37,905 bases of DNA from Acidobacteriota bacterium (GCA_025352795.1 JANXSF010000058.1:1-37905); one strand, 5' to 3'. Positions 22,375-31,498 are shown, counted from the first letter of the stretch. Made by a program: numbers and translations. Notes: a model not told the origin generated them from the letters alone.

Positions 22375-24738
22375 ATGCGGTTGCTTCTTATATTTCTGCT
22401 CCCAACCTTGGCGATGGCCGTCGCGCCAGCAACCAGTGCCAGTTGTGGTGCCAACTCTTCCACGGTCGGTACGTTCCAATTGTTAGTGCAGCGCGCCGAT
22501 GGGGCTAAGCTGCCTATCCGTTCTGTACAAGTGCTCAACAAAGATTACAAGATTCTCTACAAGCCGGTGAATCTTCCAGCGGATATCAAGAAGGAAGCAC
22601 GAGTCAGTTTGGTCTACATGGAATCTGGCAGCGATGCCGCTATGTCGGTAATGGAGATGGTCCCTGCGGCGACGCCTGCTGAATGGAGCATGCCCGCCCG
22701 CGGCAGAGTGCTGGTGTTCGCCTTTGGTCCCCAAGGACTGGATGAAAAAAAGGTCACCAATCTGGTTACTAAAGACAAGCGATTGATTTCGCAAATGACG
22801 CAGTATGCTGAACAGACTTCGCAAACTGAAGACAATTTAGAATTGCTATCGACCTTGGAAGCAGAAGATGACGACCCTGGCATGGACCAGGTACGGGCAA
22901 ATTCTTCGGATCGAATGCTGGCCGCTTTAGTGCGAGCCTTATCTGGCACTAACTATGGTATGGATGCAACTGGCCAAGCTCGCCGCGCGCCCATTGTGAG
23001 CATGAAGGACAAAGCTATGGATGGATTTTTCTCTAATGCTGGCGGCCTTTTCATTGGCGGCGGTATGTTGCCCGATGTGAAGAATTGGCTCTTTCCCGAA
23101 ACCGATTTTCGTTCTGTTTTTTCCGTAGCAGGGCCGGATGACTCGCTTCAGCTCTGTGGACGTTTCCTCCCGACAGGCACTGGAAGAACGAAGACTGTCT
23201 ACCTATGGGCTCATCGATTCAGTGACGCCCCACCACCTTCCATGGCGCTGGCCAACACGGCTCATATTCCAGGCAGCGCTAAATCACAACTGCCTTTACA
23301 ACCCGGCCCTGATCCGCTGTTGATAGAAAAAATTCGCGATTGGGTGCTGAAGCCAGCAGGGAAGGGAAGCGACGTTCCGGTGCGAGTTGCCGTGCAAGGC
23401 AGAGCACTGGAAATTGACCCGCGCAATTCACAACTTGTTCCTGGCTCCTATCAACTGGCTGGTCGTTGGGATTTTCAACAACTTAAAGTAGAAGGCAATG
23501 TGGATGTTTACGCCATTGACAATTTGGAATCGGCGCAACCCTTGGCGACCTCACTCGATAAGTTGGTGACTGGATCTGGTCCCGTTCGCTTAGACCTGGA
23601 AGGTGCCGATTTCCAATTCGTCAAACGTGTTTCTCTGCGCCGTGCCAGCGGTCAAAAGGCATTGACGGAAGAACTGGATTGGCAGCCTCCGGCTATCTAT
23701 CAGGGCCCTCAAAAAAGATTGTCGGTGGAACTGGATACAGATCGCTTGCGACCTGGGAATTACGTGCTTAGCCTGAGCTCGCCCAATGGCATTAATCGCG
23801 ATCTGCCGTTGAGCATTGTGCCTGCTCCTCCGCAAATCGACAACTTACCGATTCGCCTGGCGCAAGATAGCGCTGAGCAATCGTTCACGCTGAAGGGCCG
23901 CGGCTTGGACCGCATCGAATCCATCGCATCGGAATTTGTCAAGTTCCGATTGGCCGCGTTTGATCCTGCGCGTCCCAATCAGCGCCTGGGCATGGCGCTT
24001 CTACAACCAGCCGCGAAGACCGGTGCGCTGCTGGCCATGAATGTGATTGTCCCAGGGGTGGCTCGTGGCATCCCGGTGCTTGCGGCGATGCAGGTTGGCG
24101 GCCCCAAGCCCCGAATCACGGCGGTCAAACTTGCACTTCCTGAAAACCTTGGGATCACATCAAAAGCCGAAGAGCTTCCTGGCGGGTCATTCATAAGCGT
24201 GTCTATAAGAATTGAACCTGCCGACCTGAAACCAGCACTGAAACTGCAATGTGCTGACTTTGGAAAAACGTTTGAAGAACTGGTAATCAATGTCGGCGAA
24301 AAGAAGGCTGGGGCTAAGCTGGAAATAGTTGGACCGGGGCAACTGTTCCTTACTTTCGATCCTGGTTTGCTGGGTCCATCCGGTTGCCAAGTGAATGCTG
24401 TGTTGGTGGGCGACACTGCGTCTGACCCAGCCAAGCTCGGCCGCGTCATCCGCTTTCCACGCATTGAAATGTTTTGGATGACTGATGAAAAGGCCAGTGG
24501 CGGAAACTTTCTGGGCATACTCAGTGGATCCGATTTGGAATTGATTGAACGCACCGGATGGGACGCATCGAAAGGCCTGCCTGTGGATGCCATGCCCACC
24601 ACAACCGCCGGTACAGGCTTGCAACAAACTCTGAAAGTGGCCATGCCCTGGCCATCGCCAACCCCGCGCGCACCAATTTATGTTTGGCTGCGTGGGGAAT
24701 CGCAAGGGCGCTTAGTGGAGGGTGGACGCACCAAGTAG
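22375..24738 (+). CDS. Large secreted protein of unknown function, probable Ig-like domains
   Basis: A 787-residue protein with a signal peptide (MRLLLIFLLPTLAMAVA). Residues 18-110 include a C-G-A-N segment followed by strand-rich sequence. A low-complexity acidic stretch lies at about 150-170 (LLSTLEAEDDDPGMDQ). From about 310 onward the sequence looks like consecutive beta-sandwich domains (GPVRLDLEGADFQFVKRVSLRR, FTLKGRGLDRIESIASEFVKF, PENLGITSKAEELPGGSFISVSIRI). I recognise no named family; it resembles the many anchorless acidobacterial secreted proteins. Its last 27 bases overlap the end of the convergent CobA-HemD gene. Its start region must share a 30-base interval with the divergent M61 gene. 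Confidence 0.6.
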   Translation: MRLLLIFLLPTLAMAVAPATSASCGANSSTVGTFQLLVQRADGAKLPIRSVQVLNKDYKILYKPVNLPADIKKEARVSLVYMESGSDAAMSVMEMVPAATPAEWSMPARGRVLVFAFGPQGLDEKKVTNLVTKDKRLISQMTQYAEQTSQTEDNLELLSTLEAEDDDPGMDQVRANSSDRMLAALVRALSGTNYGMDATGQARRAPIVSMKDKAMDGFFSNAGGLFIGGGMLPDVKNWLFPETDFRSVFSVAGPDDSLQLCGRFLPTGTGRTKTVYLWAHRFSDAPPPSMALANTAHIPGSAKSQLPLQPGPDPLLIEKIRDWVLKPAGKGSDVPVRVAVQGRALEIDPRNSQLVPGSYQLAGRWDFQQLKVEGNVDVYAIDNLESAQPLATSLDKLVTGSGPVRLDLEGADFQFVKRVSLRRASGQKALTEELDWQPPAIYQGPQKRLSVELDTDRLRPGNYVLSLSSPNGINRDLPLSIVPAPPQIDNLPIRLAQDSAEQSFTLKGRGLDRIESIASEFVKFRLAAFDPARPNQRLGMALLQPAAKTGALLAMNVIVPGVARGIPVLAAMQVGGPKPRITAVKLALPENLGITSKAEELPGGSFISVSIRIEPADLKPALKLQCADFGKTFEELVINVGEKKAGAKLEIVGPGQLFLTFDPGLLGPSGCQVNAVLVGDTASDPAKLGRVIRFPRIEMFWMTDEKASGGNFLGILSGSDLELIERTGWDASKGLPVDAMPTTTAGTGLQQTLKVAMPWPSPTPRAPIYVWLRGESQGRLVEGGRTK

Positions 24739-26208
24739 AATGGCATCCACTAATCCTTCAATCGTGTGAGGCTCCGCTTCCACAGTAACTGTGAGTCCAT
24801 GCATGCGAGCGGTGGCTGAAGTCACTGGGCCGATGCTGGCAATGTTGACGTCGCTTAACAGTTCAGCCCCGGCTAGAACTAAGAAATTCTTTACGGTAGA
24901 AGAACTGGTGAAGGTAACCCAATCGGGCTTGCGCGCGGCGCTTAACAACTGCTTGGCAATCGCCTCGGACCCAGCGGGAACGACTGTTCGATAAGTTTCC
25001 ACTACATCGACGATAGCCCCCAGCCTCAGCAGCGCATCGGGCACTACATCTCTGGCGACTGCGGCTCTGGGAATCAGAATCCGCTTCCTTGTTAGATCCA
25101 ATTTACTCATCGCCTCCACCAGACTTTCGCCCACATATTCTTCAGGAATCAAGTCTACTTTCAAGTGCAGTGCTTCCAGTTCCTTGGCCGTTGCCGGTCC
25201 AATGGCGCATAACTTGGCCCGCAGTCCACGCAGATCGTAAGGAGACTGATCGAGAAGATCCAGAAAATAACGCACGCCATTGGTGCTGGTAAAAATCAGC
25301 CAATCGTATTCGGCCAAATTCGCAATGGCAAGGTTCAGCGGGGTGGGGTCCAGCGGCGGGGCGAAGGCGATTACTGGTAGCTCCACAACTTCAGCACCCA
25401 ATTCATGCAGACGATTTCCCAGCGTCCCAGCTTGCGCTGCGGCACGGGTCACAACGATCTGTTTTCCAAACAACGGCAGCTTTTCAAACCAATTCAACTT
25501 CTCACGCAAGCCCACTACTTCGCCGATCACGATGGTGGCAGGAGGCTTCATTTGCACCTTCTCCACTAATTCGGGTAACGTGGCCAGTGTCCCGGTAATT
25601 GTTTGTTGGGTGGCGCGTGTGGCCCAGCGGACGGCCATGGCTGGCGTGTCTGGATTTCTTCCTGCCGAAATCATCCGTTGCGAAATATCGGCCAGGTTGG
25701 ATAGACCCATGTAGAGCACCAACGTTTCGGCATGGCCAACCTTGCTCCAATCAATTTGATGGGGCGCGTGCCCTGTGACAAAGCTGACAACCGAGGTGTG
25801 ATCGCGATGCGTCAAAGGCACGCCTGTATAGGCGGCAATGCCTAAAGCCGCGGTCACGCCGGGGACAACTTCATAGGGAACACCGGCATCTACCAGGGCT
25901 TCCATCTCTTCGCCGCCACGTCCAAAAATGAACGGGTCGCCACCTTTCAACCGGACGACTAATTTACCTAAGAGTGCGTGCTCCACCAGCAGGCGCGAAA
26001 TTTCTTCTTGAGGCATGGCATGGTCTGACTTTTTCTTGCCTACGTAAATATGCAGTGCGTTGGGGGCCAGGGCCAGCAGTTCGCGCGAAGCCAGATTGTC
26101 GTAAACAACCACCTGGGCTTGCTCCAACAAGGAACGACCCTTCACCGTGACCAGATCTGGATCACCAGGTCCGCCGCCCACCAAATAGACTTTACCCACT
26201 TTGGTCAC
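24712..26208 (-). CDS. Fused uroporphyrinogen-III C-methyltransferase and uroporphyrinogen-III synthase
   Basis: A 498-residue fusion. Residues 1-245 are SUMT (CobA/CysG-A type): VYLVGGGPGDPDLVTVKG at the N-terminus, VVYDNL, VRLKGGDPFIFGRGGEE, VVPGVTAALGIAAYTGVPLTHR and VLYMGLSNL. They methylate uroporphyrinogen III at C2 and C7 with SAM to give precorrin-2, for sirohaem or B12. Residues 246-498 are HemD (KQIVVTRAAAQAGTLGNRLHELGAEVVELPVIAF...FTSTNGVRYF...FTSSSTVKNF), which closes hydroxymethylbilane to uroporphyrinogen III. HemD is thus coupled to the enzyme using its product. The start is a GTG whose GTGA overlaps the hemC stop (26205-26208). Confidence 0.95.
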   Translation of the reverse strand: MTKVGKVYLVGGGPGDPDLVTVKGRSLLEQAQVVVYDNLASRELLALAPNALHIYVGKKKSDHAMPQEEISRLLVEHALLGKLVVRLKGGDPFIFGRGGEEMEALVDAGVPYEVVPGVTAALGIAAYTGVPLTHRDHTSVVSFVTGHAPHQIDWSKVGHAETLVLYMGLSNLADISQRMISAGRNPDTPAMAVRWATRATQQTITGTLATLPELVEKVQMKPPATIVIGEVVGLREKLNWFEKLPLFGKQIVVTRAAAQAGTLGNRLHELGAEVVELPVIAFAPPLDPTPLNLAIANLAEYDWLIFTSTNGVRYFLDLLDQSPYDLRGLRAKLCAIGPATAKELEALHLKVDLIPEEYVGESLVEAMSKLDLTRKRILIPRAAVARDVVPDALLRLGAIVDVVETYRTVVPAGSEAIAKQLLSAARKPDWVTFTSSSTVKNFLVLAGAELLSDVNIASIGPVTSATARMHGLTVTVEAEPHTIEGLVDAILLGASTLH

Positions 26209-27104
26209 GCGCCGTAAACCTCTCGTAAAATTTCAGCCGCACCAGCATTTAAAAGCTGATGCCCCAATTGACGACCCAGTTCCGCAGCCATTGCCGGGCT
26301 GCCCGTAACCATACCTTCATAGGCTGCGCTACTGGTTGGGGAAATCACTTTGGCCAGCACGGTCAGCACATCGTTCGAAAGCGTGGCGTATGCGCCTAAA
26401 GGCACTTGGCAGCCACCGCCCAACTCCGCCAGCACTGCCCGTTCCGCTGTGACGCAACAACGGGTAGCAGGGTCATCCATGCGCTTACAAGCATCGAACC
26501 CATGGCCATCGAAAAGCGTCTCAATGGCCAGCGCACCTTGTCCGACGGCTGGAATCATGAAGCCAGGTTCCAACAACTCTGCAATGCGATCCTGCCATCC
26601 CAAGCGTCGTAAACCCGCAGCCGCCAGGATGATGGCAGCAAACTGACCCTCGGCTTGTTTGCGCAATCGCGTGTCGACATTTCCGCGGATGGATTCAATG
26701 GTCAGGTCTGGTCGATGCTGCCGCAACTGCGCCGCCCGTCGTAAGGAACTGGTGCCAACTCTGGCGGCGTGCGGCAAATCGGCAATGCGGCAACCAACCA
26801 CGGCATCACGCGGATCTTCACGCACTGGAATGGCGGCAAGCGTCAAACCGGCAGGCAACGTCGTGGGCATATCCTTCAAGCTATGCACTGCCAAATGAAT
26901 AGACTTTGCAAGCAGAGCCTCTTCCAATTCCTTAGTGAACAAACCCTTGGTGCCCACCTTGGACAAAGGCACATCCGTAATTTTGTCCCCAGTGGTGTGG
27001 ATAATTTCAATCCGAGTTTCATAGCCCAACAGAGCAAGCTCCGCCGACACCCACCGGGACTGCCACAACGCCAACTGTGAACCACGTGAACCTATGACTA
27101 ACAT
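26205..27104 (-). CDS. hemC: Hydroxymethylbilane synthase (porphobilinogen deaminase)
   Basis: The 299-residue enzyme polymerises four porphobilinogens into hydroxymethylbilane in the cytosol. Motifs: IGSRGSQLALWQS (4-16), VHSLKDMP (73-80), RVGTSSLRRAAQL, RGNVDTRLRK and AVGQGALAIE. The dipyrromethane-cofactor cysteine is Cys232 in LGGGCQVPLGAYA. Length and motif order are standard. It lies downstream of hemA, separated by a 99-base gap that holds a long hairpin (27119-27192), and is coupled by overlap to the CobA-HemD gene. The hairpin could lower or uncouple expression relative to hemA. Confidence 0.97.
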   Translation of the reverse strand: MLVIGSRGSQLALWQSRWVSAELALLGYETRIEIIHTTGDKITDVPLSKVGTKGLFTKELEEALLAKSIHLAVHSLKDMPTTLPAGLTLAAIPVREDPRDAVVGCRIADLPHAARVGTSSLRRAAQLRQHRPDLTIESIRGNVDTRLRKQAEGQFAAIILAAAGLRRLGWQDRIAELLEPGFMIPAVGQGALAIETLFDGHGFDACKRMDDPATRCCVTAERAVLAELGGGCQVPLGAYATLSNDVLTVLAKVISPTSSAAYEGMVTGSPAMAAELGRQLGHQLLNAGAAEILREVYGA

Positions 27105-27118
27105 AAACTCCTAAGAAC

Positions 27119-27192
27119 TTATCCGCAGATGGCGCAGATGAACGCAGATAAAACAAAGGTTGTTATTTTTCATCTGCGCCATCTGCGGATAA
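27119..27192. repeat. 24-bp-arm inverted repeat between hemA and hemC
   Basis: TTATCCGCAGATGGCGCAGA (first 20 of 24 bases, 27119-27142) pairs perfectly with 27169-27192 across a 26-base loop. The left arm and adjoining loop contain CGCAGAT three times at 10-base spacing. CGCAGAT-rich repeats of this sort are, from memory, scattered in intergenic regions of several phyla. In RNA this would be a very stable hairpin inside the hem transcript. Confidence 0.75.
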
Positions 27193-27203
27193 ACTGTTTT
27201 CTG

Positions 27204-28472
27204 CTAGGAATCTCCTAGCCGGAATATTCGACGGATCATTTCTGCGGTCATCTCGCCTTCTGGTTTGCCTGCCGTGGCTCGTAATTCACTCAGCGGACCA
27301 TGCAGCATTTTATTAGTCACTGAGCGTAACAGGGCTTCCACTGCTTCATTTTGCTGCGGAGTTAACTCACCCAGCTTTCCTCGGACACGTTCCAGTTCGC
27401 CTTTCCGCCAACTTTCCATCTGATCCTGTAGCTTCACGATGATTGGAGTTACTTTGCGGGCTTCCATGCGATGCAGAATGTTTTCCACTTCTTCAGTGAT
27501 AATCACTTCCGCTTGCGCCGCTTCCGATTGGCGACCCTTCAAATTCTTTTCTACTACTCGACCCAGGTCGTCAATGTCATATAGAAACACCGCTTCCATA
27601 CTGTTCACACCAGGAGCGATGTTCCGCGGAACTGCAATATCAATCAGAAACATTGGCCGTTGCCTGCGCGCTGCCATCACCGGGCGCATGTTCTCTTCAG
27701 TAAGAATATAATGTGGTGCGCCGCTGGAAGCAATGGCGATGTCCACCATGGGAAGCGCCTCCAACATTTTGTCATAGGCAACCACTTTACCCGAAAATAA
27801 CTCGGCCATTTGTTCGGCGCGCTCGCGAGTTCGATTGGTGACTAGCACTTCGCCGATCCCCGACCGCCTTAAGTGCCGTGCTGCCAGTTCCGACATTTTA
27901 CCGGCCCCAATCAGCAGCACTTTTTTATCTTTCAAAGAGCCGAAAATTTCCCGAGCCAGTTCCACCGCAGCGAAGCTGATGGAAACTGCTGAAGAGCCGA
28001 TTTCGGTTTCTGTTCGGACTCGCTTGGCCACACTGAAAGCCCGCGTTAGAACAAATTCCAAATCGTGACCGGCCGTACCCGCGGATTTCGCCGCGCCAAA
28101 CGCTGCCTTGATCTGCCCGAGAATTTGAGGTTCGCCGACGATCATGGAATCCAGACTAGCGGCTACCCGGAACAGATGGCGGATGGCATCTTTCCCTTCG
28201 AAATGATACAGGTGACTGCTCAATTTTCCGCCTGGCACATGGCTGCTGGTGGCAAGAAAGGTTTCAATGGATTGCCGGGCATCGGTATGGTCGGCGGCGC
28301 TTACTAAGATCTCAACGCGATTGCAGGTGGACAAAATCAGCCCTTCTTCCAGGCCTTCCACGTGTTTCAATTGGTGAAGGCAGGTGGCCAGCGTATCGCC
28401 ATCGAAAGCCACTTGCTCGCGAAGTTCCACTGGCGCGGTTTTGTGATTAAGGCCAGCCAGGTGCAGCTTCAT
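27204..28472 (-). CDS. hemA: Glutamyl-tRNA reductase
   Basis: This enzyme commits glutamyl-tRNA to tetrapyrrole synthesis (C5 pathway), making glutamate-1-semialdehyde with NADPH. From the ATG at 28470-28472 the protein has 422 residues and starts MKLHLAGLNHKTAPVELRE, the family's usual beginning. The nucleophilic Cys50 is in LSTCNRVE. Further motifs are HLFRVAASLDSMIVGEPQILGQ, the NADPH-binding VLLIGAGKMSELAARHL and the C-terminal dimerisation helices. I rejected an upstream start at 28571 because it adds 33 non-conserved residues and ignores the ATGA overlap with the HemX-like gene stop (28469-28472). No hemL or hemB lies in the window. Confidence 0.97.
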   Translation of the reverse strand: MKLHLAGLNHKTAPVELREQVAFDGDTLATCLHQLKHVEGLEEGLILSTCNRVEILVSAADHTDARQSIETFLATSSHVPGGKLSSHLYHFEGKDAIRHLFRVAASLDSMIVGEPQILGQIKAAFGAAKSAGTAGHDLEFVLTRAFSVAKRVRTETEIGSSAVSISFAAVELAREIFGSLKDKKVLLIGAGKMSELAARHLRRSGIGEVLVTNRTRERAEQMAELFSGKVVAYDKMLEALPMVDIAIASSGAPHYILTEENMRPVMAARRQRPMFLIDIAVPRNIAPGVNSMEAVFLYDIDDLGRVVEKNLKGRQSEAAQAEVIITEEVENILHRMEARKVTPIIVKLQDQMESWRKGELERVRGKLGELTPQQNEAVEALLRSVTNKMLHGPLSELRATAGKPEGEMTAEMIRRIFRLGDS

Positions 28473-29266
28473 CGTTCCAGCAGCGACCTCAATCCGCTGT
28501 GTGACACCCAGGTGAGCACGGAAAATCCAAGCAGGTATACGGCCAGAAATGCCGCTCTTCGACCGCGCCATCCGGCCACTACCCGCAGATACATTACCAG
28601 CAAATAGAATAGCCAGGTCAGCAGTGAAATATGCACCTTCGCTTCACTCAGCCAGCGTGATCCCGATTCAATAAACGCCCATGCCCAAGCTGTGAAAAAG
28701 CCCAGGGTGATGAGTACGAAGCCCGCCGTCATGGCTTGGGATGTAAGGTTGTCCAGTGTTCCCAGTGGCGGCAAATTTCGGAAAAGTCCGCCTGTTTCTT
28801 TCTTTTTCAAGTGACGTTCTTGCAGTAGGTAGGCTATTGCTGCGGCGGCGGTTACAACAATGGCCACATAGCCGCAACTGACCAGAATCACATGGGCAAC
28901 CAGCCAGACATTGCGGACCCCGGCATCGGCCCAGCCTGCCGTTGGGGTTTCGGTGGCAGCTAAAGCGGCAAGCAGAAAAACAATGGGGAAGGCGATAAAA
29001 GATAACGATGGGAAATGGTACCAATTGGCGATCAACAGATAAGTGACAGCTAGAAAACACGCCGATAAAGACAGCGATTCGTACAACGAGGAAGCTGCAA
29101 ATCCATGTTCCACTAACGATACAAAATGCAGGATAGCGCCAATGGCAAAGGCCGTCCGCGCCGGTTCAAATAACCTGCCACCCCGCTTGAACAAGGTTAA
29201 TAAAGTTTGCAGCAATCCTAGCGAATAAAGCACGGTTGCTGCCCGTAGCCAAAACAGACTCCACAT
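28469..29266 (-). CDS. CcsA/HemX-family membrane protein
   Basis: A 265-residue protein with about eight hydrophobic segments and the architecture of the CcsA/HemX cytochrome c assembly family. FFTAWAWAFIESGSRW stands where the family's tryptophan-rich haem-handling motif (WxWxxYWxWDPKE in full CcsA) is found, but shortened. Conserved His candidates are in LHFVSLVEHGF and VHISLL. HemX proteins next to hemA are thought to regulate HemA levels or help haem handling. The ATGA overlap with hemA supports such a link. Start ATG at 29264-29266, divergent from the SDR gene 39 bases away. Confidence 0.85.
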   Translation of the reverse strand: MWSLFWLRAATVLYSLGLLQTLLTLFKRGGRLFEPARTAFAIGAILHFVSLVEHGFAASSLYESLSLSACFLAVTYLLIANWYHFPSLSFIAFPIVFLLAALAATETPTAGWADAGVRNVWLVAHVILVSCGYVAIVVTAAAAIAYLLQERHLKKKETGGLFRNLPPLGTLDNLTSQAMTAGFVLITLGFFTAWAWAFIESGSRWLSEAKVHISLLTWLFYLLVMYLRVVAGWRGRRAAFLAVYLLGFSVLTWVSHSGLRSLLER

Positions 29267-29305
29267 AAGAAAACGAAGGGTTCCCCCTTACGATAGCATC
29301 GAAGG

Positions 29306-30055
29306 ATGTACTCCCAAACGCAAACTCAAATCGCAGGAAAGAAAGCAATTGTCACCGGTGGAACTCGTGGGATTGGTCGTGCCGTTGTAGAGGCGCTGAC
29401 CGCAGCAGGTGTCACCGTTGTCTTAACCGGTACCACGGCAAAGTCAACCAACGCGGCAGTGGAAGAATTAGCAGATGAAGGGATGAAGGTTTTCGGGTTT
29501 CCCGCCGATGTTTCTAAGGAAGAAGACGTAATTAAACTTTTCCAATTCACCGATCAGACTCTAAGGGGTTTAGACATTTTGGTGAACAACGCCGGCCTGG
29601 GGATTTTTAAGCCCGCCGGTGATTTGAGTCTGGCTGAGTGGAAGAAAGTGATTGATGTGAATTTGACGGGGGCGTTTCATTGTTCGCGGTTGGCCATTCC
29701 TCGGATGAAGGCAAATGGTGGGGGCTATATTGTCCAGTTAAGCAGTCTTGCTGCAAAGAATCCGTTCGCCACTGGAGCAGCGTACAACGCATCCAAGTTT
29801 GGCTTGAATGGCATGGCTGAGGCGATGATGCTGGATCACCGCTACGACAATATCCGCGTGACGTCGATTATGCCGGGCAGTGTGGATACGGAATTTGGTG
29901 GACAAATTGGCAGCAAAGAAAAAAGTCCCGACGGTTCAAATTGGAAAATTAGTCCCGTTGATGTTGCCGATATGGTTTTATCGGTGCTTCGGATGCCCGA
30001 ACGTACCACGGTGAGCAGGGTTGAAATCAGGCCCTCTCAACCGCCGAGAAAGTAA
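29306..30055 (+). CDS. Short-chain dehydrogenase/reductase (SDR), FabG-like
   Basis: A 249-residue classical SDR. The cofactor motif TGGTRGIG (17-24), NNAG after strand 4, the catalytic Ser in QLSSLA and Tyr-Lys in YNASK are all present, and the motif PGSVDTEF follows. The absence of an acidic residue at the end of strand 2 (VVLTGTTAK) favours NADPH. The family reduces 3-oxoacyl thioesters, sugars and other carbonyls; the substrate here is unknown. The ATG at 29306 follows GAAGG with almost no spacing, so the initiation signal is odd. It precedes the Clp-type ATPase by 37 bases. Confidence 0.93.
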   Translation: MYSQTQTQIAGKKAIVTGGTRGIGRAVVEALTAAGVTVVLTGTTAKSTNAAVEELADEGMKVFGFPADVSKEEDVIKLFQFTDQTLRGLDILVNNAGLGIFKPAGDLSLAEWKKVIDVNLTGAFHCSRLAIPRMKANGGGYIVQLSSLAAKNPFATGAAYNASKFGLNGMAEAMMLDHRYDNIRVTSIMPGSVDTEFGGQIGSKEKSPDGSNWKISPVDVADMVLSVLRMPERTTVSRVEIRPSQPPRK

Positions 30056-30092
30056 AGAAGTACTTTGAATTTCAGTAACCTAGCGGAGGAAC

Positions 30093-31445
30093 ATGTTCCC
30101 GTCATCATGGCAATCGCGCGAGCGAAACAATAAGAACCCGGCGAATGGCAAGGAAAGTGCCAAGAGTTTTAGTGGTGGCGTCATGACGTCCCTTGGTGGG
30201 GGCGATCTTGATGGGCGGAATTTGTATAGTCGGGATTGCGAGGGGCCCTTCGTGGAAAAAATTGTGCACTTAAATCAAGTCCTGGATCCCAGCCGTACAG
30301 GTCGTGAAGCAGAGACGTTGGAAACCAATCTTCGGAAGCACATTGTCGGGCAGGAAGAAGCAGTCCAGCAGATTGTCAATATTTATCAAATGCACCTGAC
30401 GGGCATGAACCCGCCCGGGCGCCCCATCGGAAATTTCCTATTTTTGGGTCCAACTGGTACGGGAAAAACGCGCATTGTGGAAGCCACGGCGGAAAGTATG
30501 TTGAATAATCCGCGGGCCGTGATCAAGATTGATTGCGCGGAATTTCAGCACAGCCACGAAATCGCTAAATTGATAGGGTCGCCTCCAGGTTATCTGGGGC
30601 ATCGGGAAACGCATCCCTTGCTCAGTCAGGAGACAATCAACCAATTTCATACGGAAAAAGTGAAGATCAGTTTTGTGCTGTTCGATGAAATCGAAAAAGC
30701 CAGCGACTCCTTGTGGAACTTGTTATTGGGAATTCTGGATAAGGCCACTTTGACTTTGGGCGACAATCGCAAAGTAGATTTTAGCAAGGCGATGATCTTC
30801 ATGACCTCAAATCTGGGCGCATCGGAGATGAGTAGCCTTCTGGCGCCTCGTCTGGGTTTCGGATTGAGCTCATCGAAGACGATTCAACAGGGCGAAGCTC
30901 TCGATGAAAAGATAACTGCAAAAATCAATCGAAGTGGTCTGGAGGCTGCGCGCAAGAAATTCACGCCAGAATTCATGAATCGCCTGGATAAGATTGTGGT
31001 CTTCAAACCGCTGGCAGAAGGTGACATCCGCCGTATTTTGGATATTGAATTGCGAATGATCCAAAATCGTATTTTCCAATCTCTGGGTGAGCGTTCTTTC
31101 GTTTTCACAGTAACCGAAGCCTCAAAAAACTTTCTATTGCAGGAAGGAGTCGATCTGAAGTATGGTGCCCGCCATCTGAAGCGGGCTTTGGAGCGCTTGA
31201 TTGTTCAGCCAATGTCTAACCTGATGGCCACCGAACAAGTAATTGCCGGCGATTGGCTCCGTATCGATCATGAAGAGGATCAGAAGCAATTGATTTTCCT
31301 CAAGGAAGCTGAAGGGATGAGCATCAACGCCATGGCCCACATCACGGATCAATCCATAGTGCATCTGGCCAACGCAATATCAGCCAGTGCCGGGGCGTTT
31401 GAAGCAGTTAGGGTGCCCGCGGCGCGCACCACACGTCGCGGCTAA
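30093..31445 (+). CDS. Single-ring Clp-type (D2-only) AAA+ ATPase
   Basis: The 450-residue protein corresponds to the second ATPase domain of ClpA/ClpB/ClpC with neither N-domain nor D1. Visible are IVGQEEAV (84-91), Walker A GPTGTGKT (119-126), Walker B VLFDEIEKA (Asp198, Glu199), sensor 1 MTSNLG (Asn240), the arginine finger in PEFMNRLDKIVVF (Arg297) and sensor 2 in YGARHLKRALERL. SPPGYLGH (173-180) is the pore loop with its substrate-gripping Tyr. LGFG (254-257) sits where ClpC carries its ClpP-docking loop. The first 55 residues are low-complexity and basic. GGAGG just before the ATG is a strong ribosome site. It is probably an unfoldase with unknown targets. Confidence 0.88.
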   Translation: MFPSSWQSRERNNKNPANGKESAKSFSGGVMTSLGGGDLDGRNLYSRDCEGPFVEKIVHLNQVLDPSRTGREAETLETNLRKHIVGQEEAVQQIVNIYQMHLTGMNPPGRPIGNFLFLGPTGTGKTRIVEATAESMLNNPRAVIKIDCAEFQHSHEIAKLIGSPPGYLGHRETHPLLSQETINQFHTEKVKISFVLFDEIEKASDSLWNLLLGILDKATLTLGDNRKVDFSKAMIFMTSNLGASEMSSLLAPRLGFGLSSSKTIQQGEALDEKITAKINRSGLEAARKKFTPEFMNRLDKIVVFKPLAEGDIRRILDIELRMIQNRIFQSLGERSFVFTVTEASKNFLLQEGVDLKYGARHLKRALERLIVQPMSNLMATEQVIAGDWLRIDHEEDQKQLIFLKEAEGMSINAMAHITDQSIVHLANAISASAGAFEAVRVPAARTTRRG

Positions 31446-31498
31446 ACTTCTCGAATGTTGTGCTTAGATGCGGTCAAATCGAGTAGACTTTGAAAGAT

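Noticed and set aside
24187-24705. 172-codon and overlapping 221-codon open frames on the minus strand opposite the 787-residue protein
   Set aside because: The composition is that of antisense shadow translation, and there is no ribosome site or family signature.
27119-27192. CRISPR-like array from the CGCAGAT repeats
   Set aside because: The repeats are 7 bases at 10-base spacing inside one inverted repeat, with no spacers or cas genes.
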